Origin: Neodiprion pinetum
Lineage: Eukaryota; Arthropoda; Insecta; Hymenoptera; Diprionidae
NCBI RefSeq assembly: GCF_021155775.2
Contig: NC_060233.1
Location: 11,844,782 to 11,908,781, forward strand
DNA length: 64,000 nt
Direction: 5' to 3'
The position numbers and the translations under genes are program-made. A model generated the notes under the pieces. That model did no database searches. It worked only from the letters and a program-made list of their open reading frames with translations, and was not told where the DNA came from. How positions within the stretch are numbered: position 1 is the stretch's first letter; each line of letters opens with the position of its first letter. Shown here in pieces: positions 45,610-57,419 of this stretch.

Positions 45610-48569
45610 TCAGAACTTGAGGTCCTTTATTGCCTGTGGCAGGTCGGGTAGTTTCATGTCTTTTAACTGCTGCGGTATATTCATATTTTTCACTGCTGAT
45701 ACAGCCCGAGCTGGAGCTGCCGTTATTCCCGCCTGCCAGGAAAAATAATTCATCAATTAATCAGGTAGATTTATCAGCGTAATCGCTGGGACATTTACCT
45801 TTGAATATGCTCATATTTTTGTCCAAATGTATAACGATGATATTTTGTATAATCGAATATCAAACTCTTACAATTTAGATTGATTTGAGCATGGAAAATA
45901 TTGTTCTGAATTGATCTCATTGCATTAACATGGAAGTGTTCAACCAGCAATGACAAGTTTGTAATGTATGAAATATTTTGTTCAGGTAATTTGTTTTAAT
46001 TATGCATATTATACAAATTCACTAATAATATTGATAATAGTGTAAGAAGAAGACTAAAGAAGTGATTGACAATCGAAAATTTTGATAGGTACATAAAAAG
46101 AGTAGTAGAGGATTAATTAGGGAGATAGATGCAAATATATGGTTTACATTTTATTCACGTTATTGCTAGATACATTTTTACTAATTGTAAGGCACTAGTT
46201 CTTTTGAAATAAATCATACGTTACAAAATTCATGCAAAATATCATACACAATATTACATGAAAATTCAACTATATGTAAATGTATAATTATGTAAAAAAC
46301 CGATGCGTATCATTGAAGTATGAAAGAAAAAAAAAAATAGATCACAGACGAAATAGGAATGTTCACCTCACATATTTAGCCGGAATGATATTAAAATCAA
46401 AACAAACAAATCTTATTACTATTTGACTTTTAGGGAGGAGGTCCCAGAAGGACAATCGGACGAGGTGAGTAAGATCGCACTGATTTGTAAGCCCCCTAAA
46501 ATTGAGTTTGAGTCAGTTCACTCGTGTAAAAAGCCATAACTACAAGAACATGTTCAGGAGCAATTGTTGGCGTGTAGGCAGTGTTGAAAAGAAAAGAACA
46601 CTAAAAACAAAATAAATACAAAAAATAATATAATTGAACTATTTCTGTTTTGCTCAAATTGTTTACACAGGACTGAGAAATTTTATGCATCCAAAGAAGG
46701 TACACCTTTATCGAATTCCAGAATATGTATTTAGATTTGTCAACCATGCAATGAAGAACACATGAAAACAAGCTTTAGGTTTCAGTTTGTGATAAGAAAA
46801 TTTTCCAATATTTGATGGTGTCCTCGAGTATCAAACTGCATTTTTTTCATTTTAATCGTCTGAAGTCTAAAATATTTTTTATTAATGGATAATATGGAAA
46901 TTGCTTTAATTGATAGAGACAATTTTTGACAGATAAAAATGTGAGTCCCGTAGGTGTTGCTGGATTTTCCGTCAGCAGCTGACTACCCTAGCTCTGTGGG
47001 TTTGATTGGATATGTTAAAGTTAAGAACAATTAGGCCGTACAGTTTTAATCAAAAATGAGAGGAAGAAAAAAAAAACTGTGTGAAAAATTTTTGGTAATG
47101 TTATTTGTGTCAATGTTAGTGAACAGAAAAAACAATATTCTTACTGTGTATTAGAAACAAATCTGAGCAAATTCGAATAACAACAGCGAGCATGTCTACA
47201 ATTTGAGAGAAGGATTTGTATTTAGAATGTTCTCCCTTAAACTCTGGTATTTTATACCAGATTGTAATTTCTGGACTCATTTTGCTAGCTGATCAGGCCA
47301 CAATAATTTGTCTGGAAGACATTCAAGAAATCTTACATTATGGTACCATTAAAATGCACAAATTCAATTATCGCCCGACATCTGTTGCTCCATGCTTACA
47401 CTAATCTATTTAATTCACTCTGGAGATAGTCGTTTTTAATTTGTTTTTTTGTGTGATTTCTGGAGATCTATCTCTGAGGTGAAAAAAAAAAGTCGACGAA
47501 CATTAGAATGGAATAAAAAAAACAGTCAAGTTTTATAATTTCTAACATACTAACGATAAAACCTGTCAAATTGCTGATTCCTTAACTTGGGTAATACGAA
47601 TTTGCAAAATCATTTCTATCACATAATAGGGATGTTATTTTATTCGAGTTCACTATCATTGGAACAAACAAAATTACTAGAGATTTTTTAAATGGTACCT
47701 TCTCATTTCTTAATTTTTGATTGAGATGGTAGAGCCCATGCATTTTTAAGATGATTAGTCATGTTCAAAACTTAAAAATTTTAACAGTTACAATCTAATG
47801 TAAGAAAAATTGAAGGATGTTTGCTAAACTGGTATACTGTGAGGAACGTTTAGTAAATGGAAAAGAGAAAAATGCAATAATGAAATAACAGAACTCCTCA
47901 CCTCTTGTTTTTCTAGCTTGTTTTGGTCTTCGATTCGACTAAGGATTTCAGTCATGTTTGTTTCGAGTACCATGCCACCCATCACTAGTTCATTCAATAT
48001 GTAATGAACTTTATCCACATGAAAAATAAGGTCCAATTCACAGACGTTCTCAAAGCATTTGTCCAGTGTTTCAACAAACACTTGTATCAGATCCAGGATT
48101 CCCAATTCAGATTCGGAACTGTCGACGCAGAAAACAAAGTACAAAGTCGCGTAGTGTCGGTATATCAGTTTGTAATCCGAACCCCCGATTAGGCTGCCTC
48201 CTTCCAAAAAATTACAGACGTTATCGTCTCGTTTTGACACGAGTTGGAACGTCTCTTTGATGATTTGTTGTTGCATGTCCTCGTTCTGAAGAGAACAAAG
48301 TGATATTGAAATGTAAAGTTTTCAATTTAAAGGTGAAATATTTTTCCGTTCCTCCCTCGCGCTGTCTGTCATACTTTCCGATAACTTCATTTCACGATAT
48401 GAAATCGTATACATGAATTTCAGTTATTAGAAAGAATCATACTTGATACTGACAGATGTCAAATTTTGGAGGATGCAAACGTTTATTACCAAATACTCAC
48501 AAAGTACTGATAAAATTTTGACAGTCTGGGTTTGCCATGATTGTTGAACACTAAAATTGCCTTAATCAT
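45610..48569 (-). CDS. AP3S: AP-3 complex subunit sigma
   Basis: Three coding exons on the minus strand (48569-48501, 48285-47902, 45732-45610), phase 0 throughout, encode 191 aa (human AP3S1 193). The start MIKAILVFNNHGKPRLSKFY, the core RDDNVCNFLEGGSLIGGSD with YRHYATLYFVFCVD, and the C-terminal APARAVSAVKN are diagnostic of AP-3 sigma and distinguish it from AP-1/2 sigma. The longin-fold subunit sits in the AP-3 core, which sorts cargo from endosomes to lysosomes and pigment granules. The Drosophila gene is orange. Intron 2 (2.2 kb) contains an interspersed repeat at 47560-47760. Confidence 0.96.
47560..47760. repeat. Diverged interspersed repeat in AP-3 sigma intron 2
   Basis: This is a second copy of the family seen at 26490-26720, in the same plus-strand orientation and with the same block order. 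Edges are approximate and the type is unknown. Confidence 0.5.
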
Positions 48570-51500
48570 TTTGAAGCCACTTGTTTGTATAGAAACAGAA
48601 TGCATAAAATTGTTATTACGTTGGTATATACATGGATTATATTAACGTGACATCACTGTTTTAAGGTTACACTGAATTCTGGCAACTGTCGCCATTTTTA
48701 AAACGCCGCTCGTCCGCTAACCATTGAACACGCTATAAACAGTTCTGGAACCTTCAGTGGTAGGGGTAGGTCGCCTATGGAAAACACGTTAGTAGTTCAA
48801 TAGTCGCGCCACTGGCACGGACGGGGGGTTCGTATGTAAGACCACGTATGTGGTTCAGCACCGAAATACATACATTTGAGTGGTTCAGACAAAAAACAGC
48901 ACTAGTCGCCATACGCGGTTTAAATCAATATTGAGGTTATGTATGCCGTAGTATTAGAACCACAGCGACAACTAGTGGTCCCGCTAAAACCGAAACTTGG
49001 CCCTCCTAAACGACGCACATAATCGTGTGCTCCCAATATAGGAGTTTCCAGGCCTGTATGTAAGACCTTGTCTATGAAGTTGCATTGGACATTGACTAAA
49101 GATTGCTAGAGATAGCCAGCTAAGTGGGACATTTTGAAGTTCGTCGATAACAGGAGCGATGGGGCAGGTAGTTGCAGTATCTAAATTTCACATCGTACCG
49201 ACGAATTAACATTATAACTCAACGACGCAGGTGTTATTTTTAAGTTTGTAGGCGACATGCTACAGGCTGAAGTCCTCCATTGCTAACGGAACCTACTCAG
49301 GAGAAAAATTAGTACAATCAACTTCTAGGGACTTTGTTAATAACATCAGCGCGTCCCGCAAAATGCGCCTGATGAATTGGCAACACACTACAATTGTTTC
49401 AAATTTGCCCCAATATTGCCGCGTGCCGCTTTTGATAGGATATTTAACCAGTTATGGAAAGTTTCTTTATTTTTTAATTTATTCTTTACGAGACTCGGTT
49501 TCCAAAAAGGGCTACTGAAGTAATGGAAGACTAATTTTGTAGATGAATCATTTCGAAATGTTCAACACGTGGAACTAGTAGTTCGTGTATTTTAGATTCG
49601 TTTTAGCAACTATATGATACGCATAAACAATATTAAGTGTGAATTTTTGGTTTATGATACTAATATTGGGCATAATTGATTACAGATTTCGAAAAATAAT
49701 TTTTGTAACGCTAGTTTTACCGTTAGATAATAGAATAAAAATATTACATTGGTGAATTGTTTACGCAAGTAAGGATTTGTAATTTTTCATGACAGTATGA
49801 GAAGTAGGTGAATATAAAAAAAAGGAAATATTCAAAATGAGTATTATTCTACTTTAATTAATTCACAGGTCTTTCCGTTTCCACGATTCCACTATGACAT
49901 GGATTAATCAAAAGTAATGAAGGAAAATAGAAAAATATAAGATGGCAATCATTTGCCACGTATTGTACAAAAAATTAATTTATAATCATTTACTTCATGG
50001 CAGGTTTTCATAGACATGTGTGAGTGATTAGGAAATAACATTAAACAGTTAGAAACGTGATAACCAAAAGTTATTATTATTAATATTCTGTCTGATATTA
50101 CAATTATAATTGGGCGTTAGGGATTATTTAAATGATTATTCACATATTGGCGACACGTAATGTAAAGGCGACTGAAACGTAGTTTGTAAATATATATATT
50201 TACGCGTTCTTATAAACCGCCGGACTATATCAAAATATCGATTCATCGCCAGACATGCGTTCCACGTTCAGAACGATAAGTGTACTCTTTGGGGAATGTT
50301 GTTTCTCAAGCTTTCGCTGTACCTTTCCGTCCAAATGTTTATAAAAATCCTTACAGCAGACCACAATTGACTACTTAAATCATAATTATTAATAATCATT
50401 CATAGTGAAAATTCTTTCAATGAAGTTAGTTTTTACCGGATAAACAAGTGAAGTAGAATGTGTCGAATAGTCATGTATGTTGAAAATTACACGCTTTGAA
50501 TACAGCCTTAAAGCGCAGAATTTGAAATTCAAGGTGAACCTCATTTTAGTTCGAAAGTATTTCAAAGATATTCTCAAAAATTATGTGCCTTTATTAGGTG
50601 AGTATTATATCATAATTGGACACGTGTTTCTCTATTTATTTATATTAGCTGTACAGTACGAACGACACTTTGAATGTATACATATTCTTCGAAAACCCGA
50701 ATTACTTTTGCACCTCGTGATCACAGTATTCTTTGCATCTTCATGATATTGTACAATCTATTAATTAACTTTACCCTGTGTAATTTTGAATTTTGAACAT
50801 TTTCCAAATGACTTTAAGGGCGATAATTTATTTTTTGATTGTATTAAGTACAGTTGATAAAATAGAGACCCTATTTCATATAAAAAAATCTAGGGTGCTT
50901 TTCAATAAAAATATGAAGCATTATATTCCAATAGCACTCGAATATCCAAATAATTGCAACTGACTCATTTCTATCCGTAGATAAATATTTGAATCGAATT
51001 ATATTATCGGACAGACGAATATAAATATCGAATGGATCTTGGTTTTTTTCTCAATCCCACCTTGTTAGCGAACGAACATTTCCGAATCCACTTTGAAAAA
51101 GTTCGTGAATTTGTAAGTAATAGAAAAGTCATCCAAATTCAAGAGATTCGAAAAAATTTGCCATTCAATTTTTGAGAACAAAATTCATAATTATTGAATT
51201 GTAAATATATACTTGCACGTGTGACGCTATTGTATTCGCTCCTTACGACCTTTGCTAATGCACGTAGAATCAATAGTAAGCTACACGTCATTCGGATTTT
51301 TCTTTCGCCTTTCCCATTACTATTCAAATCCAGAGCATACAACTGTGATAGCTTTGAATAAATGATGAATTGGTACATGAATAAAGCAGTTTGCAAGGTG
51401 GAACTAGGTAAAAAGTATAACAAGAAATGATTATCATACATCTAATCGAAACCCTTGAACAGGTCTTGCAATATTTTTCATAAATTTTGTGCCCATGTTT

Positions 51501-51800
51501 ACTGTATGATATTTTTTTATATTATATGTGTGCTTTATCTGTTGTTAAAGAGTCTGCGAGAAAACAATTTTACTATCGTTATACTGATTATATCTAGAAC
51601 GCAAGGTTGTTATGATTTCCTACCGCGATGAATATATTCCGATATCGAATTATAAATGAATACTCACAAGTATTATTCACTCATATCACATCAAGTGCCT
51701 ACAGTGGCACAATGGAAATTTAATAGGGCATATTGGTTTTCATGATTGGTGGTGACATATATATGTTTTTCTCTTGTGAACAGACTAAAGGGCGAAAGAT
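48570..51800. other. Gene-free region between AP-3 sigma and the WD40 genes
   Basis: 3.2 kb of mostly AT-rich DNA. The first few hundred bases should contain the AP-3 sigma promoter. ACAG directly before 51784 looks like an acceptor, so the WD40 gene may have an untranslated first exon somewhere upstream. No exon, RNA gene or clear repeat was recognised. Confidence 0.4.
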
Positions 51801-54800
51801 ATGACAGCTTTCGCAACAGATGTCCAAGTCCTACAAACTCTCAAAGTTCATACAAGTGATGTAAACAGTGTTGACTTTGCAGGCGATTGCATACTAGTCA
51901 CAGCTTCTGGGTAAATAATTCATTCAAATTTTATTTCTACTCGAAGTAAATCTTTTGAATACATTTTCCAAGCCATCTAAATTGAACGAACGCGTTTTCC
52001 TTCAGCCAGTTACCATTTGACCTGTTCTAATTTCCTATGAACAGCTACTGCGGTTCGTAGTCAAAAGTATACTAAAGAATTCAACAGATTAAGATGCACT
52101 TCTTTCTACCGTTATGTAAAAAAAGTTAACGAATCGACTACGACCGGCATTTAGGATAAAATGTGATTTTTTTCGTCATAACCAAACTTTCAGAAGTATA
52201 ATTTGCTGTGCTTTATAATGTGGCGCATGCAGTTGATGATCCTTATAAAAAATTACTACTACTCTCCAAGTGGTATGGAATATACTGAAGTGACTTTTAG
52301 AATTAAATACCGGGTGTTTAGGCATTGTGCATTTTCTACCACTAAATGTGATTTTTCCATATTTGGCATACCAATTAACAGTGAAATTATATTCTTGGAG
52401 ATGAACTCCTCTAATCTCATACTTCCATAGTGTAGTTATAATTTTTGACCGAAACAATTTGCAAGTATCTTACTATATTGCAAATATTTAACATACAGGG
52501 TGTCCCATTTTAACTTACACAACTGAATAACCCAAAAAATTACATGCTAATAAAAAAATGTTTCAAAAAAAAGTTGTTAGGTAACAACTATGACCTTTCC
52601 TTTGGCATTGACCTCGATTTTTAAGGTTATTTGAAAGTCAACGTGTGTTTTTCAAGTGAAAACCTCTATTTTAGACTTCGGGTTCCGAAAGAGCGGAAAG
52701 GGAGAGAAAATTCTACGTTCAGATAGGTACATGTTATGCGTCAATGTGAACTCTACGGGTCATTTAAAGGTCAAATTTTGACAAATGGAGCTGGAAAAGC
52801 TCCTAGCTACGTTCTCCCGTCGGCTCCGGGGGTGATTACACGTAGCATGAAAATATACGCGAGTAAGCATCGCGGTGAAGGGATCTCCTGATTAATAAAT
52901 CTTTGACTCTGTACAGACTTGTGTTTTAAGTGGCCGAGTCATGCAATGCTTCATTTAATGCATTAATTTGACCTTTAGGGCCATTTCGACCTATAGAAAA
53001 AATACATATCGTTGGTCAAGGTCACCGATGTATGGCATTCCTTGACCCAAACAGCAATATTACGATTTACCAGCTTTCCTGCACCAAGCGGAAATTTAAC
53101 CGTTAAATGACCCCTAGAGGTCATTTTCACCCCTAACATGGATACCTATCTGGACGTAGAGTTTCATACTCTTTCGGTATCTCAGGTCAAAAATAGAGGT
53201 TTTCATTTTTAAAACTAACAATTTGACCTTCAAATAACCTTAAAAATGAAGGTCAATGCTAAAGCGAAGGTCATAGTTGAGTCAGGCCTTCAATACCCAA
53301 CAACTTTTATTTGAAACATTTCTTGATTCGTTTGTAATCTTTTGAGTTATTCAACTGTGCAAGTTAAAATGGCACACCCTGTGTGTTACTGCAATAGTTG
53401 TGTAGGAGTCTCGTACGCTTGCAATAAGATTCAAGGCATCAACGATTATTAACTATTTTATCTATTTTCTACCCCTGTACCTAATAGAGACAAACGAGTT
53501 CGAGTATGGGAATGGCAAAAGGGTTTAGGGTATGTGGAGGCCTCCTATTCGCCTTTGATGGGTCATAAATACGGAGTAACTTCCGTTAAAGTCAGTCCTC
53601 AGTCTACAATGCTGGCTTCGGCCAGCATAGATGGAACGACGCACCTCTGGAATTTGAGGGTATGTTTTTTTCTCTACCTTCACTATTCTCAGTGCGTTAC
53701 GAAATAAAGAGAGTTGATAGAAGCCGTCTAAGGTTCCATGGCGATGATCTGTAGTAATATTACTAATAATTATACCGGTGCACAACAACAGTCGGGGGCC
53801 AGGATACACACGATGGTTCAAGCTGGCGGCGAAGCTGTTAGAGCCTGCAGATTCTCACCTGACTCAACTCTGCTCGTTACCGCTGGCGACAGTGGCCAAG
53901 TCTGTGTTTGGGATTTGGTGCATCGAAATTTGATTCGGTAATTTGCAAGTTTTTTTCGATCATAAGCCCCTTATTCTCATGAAAAATGACTTTAAAAAAA
54001 TCCGTACGCTAACGCTCAAAATAGTCTTTTAACTGTGTGTTCATTAAGAATGTGGCCGTGACTATAAAAAAATATGGCGTCAGATCGGGTTATCAGCAGA
54101 ACTTTTCGGACTCGATTTTAACTAAATTATACGAATATGAAGGGACAGGAAAACTTTGTGCGATCGGTTACACTGTTCTTGTGTGCTATTGAATTGGCAG
54201 AGAGTGAAATACAGTACATTTTTATTATAATTAAATGAAATATATTAGGAATCACTAAATATTTCTACCAAATTTGTCAATATTCGTAGAATTTGTCAGA
54301 GATTCTTATGTTATAGTAAAAAATTATCGGAAATTTGTGTTCCAAGTAAATTTATAGAAATTTTTTGAAGTTTTCCACAACAATTTACGACAGGGCTACC
54401 AGCAGATAGTATTGATATTTAACATTCCAATAGCAGGTAAATACTGCTGGTGTCCTTAATTGACGTACCCACGTTATGGATTATGTATATATATAGGTGT
54501 ACTTTCGCGCTTGGAGGTCATCCATTAATTACGTCACACGCAAAGGGCGAGGGAGGGGTCCACAAATGGTGACTCGACGCGCCAGGGGGGGGGTCAAAAG
54601 CTGCAGGACGTCACATTTCATCTAAAATATTAATACAACCGAATATCACCACGGGTGAAATGACCGTTGTTATATGAGAATGTTACTTTTTGTATTTACA
54701 TATAATTTATTCAAAATATTTGCGCACCGACTTGTCGGCCGTCTTTATATTCATGCACCAAAAGACCGATAACGACTACATTCGACGTTTACTGTCGCTT

Positions 54801-56879
54801 CTTTATGATATTTTTTTTAGTTCTGTTATTTTTTTGTCATTCAAAATAAACAAATTATATAAAACTCTGATAAATAATGTCGAGGATGCTCTGTGGTTGG
54901 ACGAAGATGTTGATCGCCATCCAAGAAGGTAACGAAGTGAGTGCTATACCGGTAATGAATGATGTAAAGGAATGGTTTGAAAATCCAAGGACATAGGATG
55001 ATTTTTTTTTTTTAACCAACAGCGATATAAGTATATGTGTTTTTTGTTTTCTATTTATTTTGAGTAGCTATCTATTGTCTGAGGACGTACACATTGTTAC
55101 TATTTTTGAAAATTTTAAAAAGTATAAAGATAATATTAGAAGGAAGTACCATTTTAGTGATGCCACAATAGGGGGAGGGGCAGTAACTATGAAATTTGTG
55201 TGACGTAATTTACGGATGACCCCTTGTCGTTGTTACGGCCAACACTGATCGCCGAAACAATTCCTAGTCGTGCGTGCATATGTTATATACCCACCATACA
55301 CTCGCGTACACAGTGTTGAAGCAAATGGCAAAATGGCACTCTGGCAAATGATGTATTCTAAATATAACATCTTGTTGTGGAAAAATATTGAAGAATCAAA
55401 CACGTACGATACGGTTGTGATTGCAGCCAATCATGCGTTAAAAACACTAAGTCAAGTGGTGTATTCATTCTGAGGACTCAACTATTGATCCACATACCTG
55501 ATGCTAACCAAGTAATATATAAGTCTGATATGATGCCCGTGGATTATTCTTATTAATGAAACATATTCGATCGCCAATTATACTACTCTACAATGTGGTG
55601 AACTTATAATCAATAATTAATTACAAATTTGTAAATTATACATTATTGTTAGGGATTTATTGAAACGTGCTGACGATGAGTATAATATGTGAGAGCTCAA
55701 GAGTCGAGCCTAAGAACAATTCGGTAAAGATTGTAAAAAAGGCTTCACAAAAATTTGGTCTCGTCTTTGTAGCTCGTTCCAGCAACATGAAGGAGCTGTT
55801 CAAAGCGTGTGTTTCTCGCCTGATTCCTGTTGGCTCGTGACGTCCTGCACATTTGGTGTTCTGAAGTTATTTTCTTCGGCCGAATTGAGCGATACTTGTA
55901 CCTCGGACAATCAAGTTATATCCGCCCTTAGTTCCGTAGACGATGCGCATGATTTAGGTGTCGTTTCTTGCGATTTCTCAGCTTATCAAGAGGTGAGGGG
56001 TAAGTTAATCGTAATCCATATACGTTTGTAAAATATCTTTGCAAGTTCCAAGATGATGCCAATTCTCGGTGTTTTTAAAATGTTCTTATCGGAACGCTTA
56101 ATAATTTTCATTATGTGTTTCTACCAACATTGTTCAACCATTTGCACATCAACTTTCGATTTTGCAGATAACGAACCGTTCAAAAAGTTGTATCATTTGG
56201 TAACATGTGGAAATGATCATACGGTTAAGTTATGGGAGGTGGTTGTGGTGCAAAATAAATGCGAGATGCATCCGTCGATCGCGTCGATAAATTTGTGTAG
56301 AACTATGGAAAAGCATAGCAGTGCTTTAATGTGCGTTCGGTTCAATTCGAATGGTTCTTATATAGTCAGCAGTGGGTTGGATAAGACGTCGGTTATTTGG
56401 GAAACAGTAAGTTTTTTTAATATCCTGTACAACCCGCTAATTATCAGTGCCAGAAACGCAAACTCTGTTATGTACACACTGTTTCAGAGGACTGGAAAAA
56501 TACTCGCGGTTCTTGAAGGCCACAAAAGATACGTTGCTTGCTGTGCCTTTTCCAGGGATGGTAATTTGCTCGCTACGGGTAAGCCTGGTTCATTTTGTTA
56601 GTGCACTTATTTTATTTATGTATAAACACGAATAAATCAGCACCCATCAGAAATATTGGATTTTCTATTGAGCTGACTAGAAGTAATCCTGAAAAATTTC
56701 TTTCTTATATCGCAGGATCCAACGACAAGTCCGTTATCGTTTGGCATTTAAATGGGAATTTGAGCCTTGACTCTGATCTTGTGAGACGTTGTAGCCCCAA
56801 AAAGCATTATACTTATGCCGGTGAGGTACGTAATCAAATCTTGAAACTCATCGAATCATCAGACACACTTTCATCATGA
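51801..56879 (+). CDS. WD40-only paralogue of WDSUB1
   Basis: Seven coding exons: 51801-51910, 53488-53659, 53792-53937, 55773-55999, 56168-56406, 56488-56578 and 56716 onward. All phases agree. If the last exon is read to its stop at 56879 the protein is 382 aa. It is a seven-bladed WD40 propeller with WD-type ends WEWQ, WNLR, WDLV, WEV, WET and WHLN. It resembles the WD40 part of WDSUB1 and of the adjacent gene blade by blade, for example DDAHDLGVVSCDF here and GHDLGVQDSDF there. It has no SAM or U-box. The last exon also has a good donor (GAG|GTACGT at 56825/56826) in phase 0. That could splice to an acceptor at 57437/57438 and join both genes into one protein of about 913 aa. Introns 1 and 3 carry transposon-like elements. 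Confidence 0.85.
52495..53382. mobile_element. Foldback DNA element in intron 1 of the WD40-only gene
   Basis: An 888-bp element with terminal inverted repeats: ACAGGGTGTCCCATTTTAAC at the left and its imperfect complement ending GGCACACCCTGT at the right. The inverted homology extends inward for about 330 bp per arm, with a unique centre around 52800-53040. There is no transposase. The superfamily was not determined. Confidence 0.8.
54515..55223. mobile_element. TIR element in intron 3 of the WD40-only gene
   Basis: Terminal inverted repeats are AGGTCATCCATTAATTACGTC at the left (from 54515) and GTGTGACGTAATTTACGGATG... ending ACCCC at the right (55198-55223). G-rich subterminal blocks follow the left end and precede the right end. 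The element is about 709 bp. Only short open frames lie inside, so it is non-autonomous. Confidence 0.75.
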
Positions 56880-57263
56880 ATTTCAATGACAATGTAATTG
56901 CACCAACGCTCATTTGTTTTCCCTCGGTAGAAGATTGATAACAATTTGTGATAGAAAGTGGAATAAGCTAATAATAGCGCGATGAATTGATATGTAAATA
57001 TTTCTTAATACAAGCGTCCATTTGCTGTACAATGAACCCATTCTTGCAGTGCTGAATGTGTGCAAGCAGGAAAATTAGCGATTTTTTTCTCCTCATATTT
57101 TCAAAAAAGAATAATAGACAACCAAACTAACTGTTGTGTTTGGAATTTAATATTCAATCGCATTGTGTATTATCGGTTGATTGTTTTGTGCTAATTTAGC
57201 AAATATTAAGGCACGGAGAACAGTGTGCAATCTGTTGGACTGCAATTTTGTTACAAATTAATT

Positions 57264-57378
57264 AAAAGTAAAATATGCGGTAAAAATCACTTTAATAATT
57301 AAATACGGTCGAATGTCACGCCAATTAGTGCAGTATATTTACTGCCATCAGAGGGCGTCTTCTAAGTTCGACAATTTG
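57264..57378. repeat. Short repeat upstream of the WDSUB1 first exon
   Basis: It shares AAAATATGCGGT near its start and GTATATTTACTGCC followed by GGCG near its end with 59070-59180. The two copies lie about 1.8 kb apart, each just upstream of an exon. It is probably a small dispersed repeat. Confidence 0.55.
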
Positions 57379-57419
57379 AATACAGGACTAAGCTAATTAC
57401 TAAATTAGTATAATTGTAA

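Noticed and set aside
46434..46464. A 31-nt plus-strand segment flanked by good AG and GTGAGT sites inside AP-3 sigma intron 2
   Set aside because: No neighbouring plus-strand exons are found to join it to, and it is on the wrong strand for AP-3 sigma.
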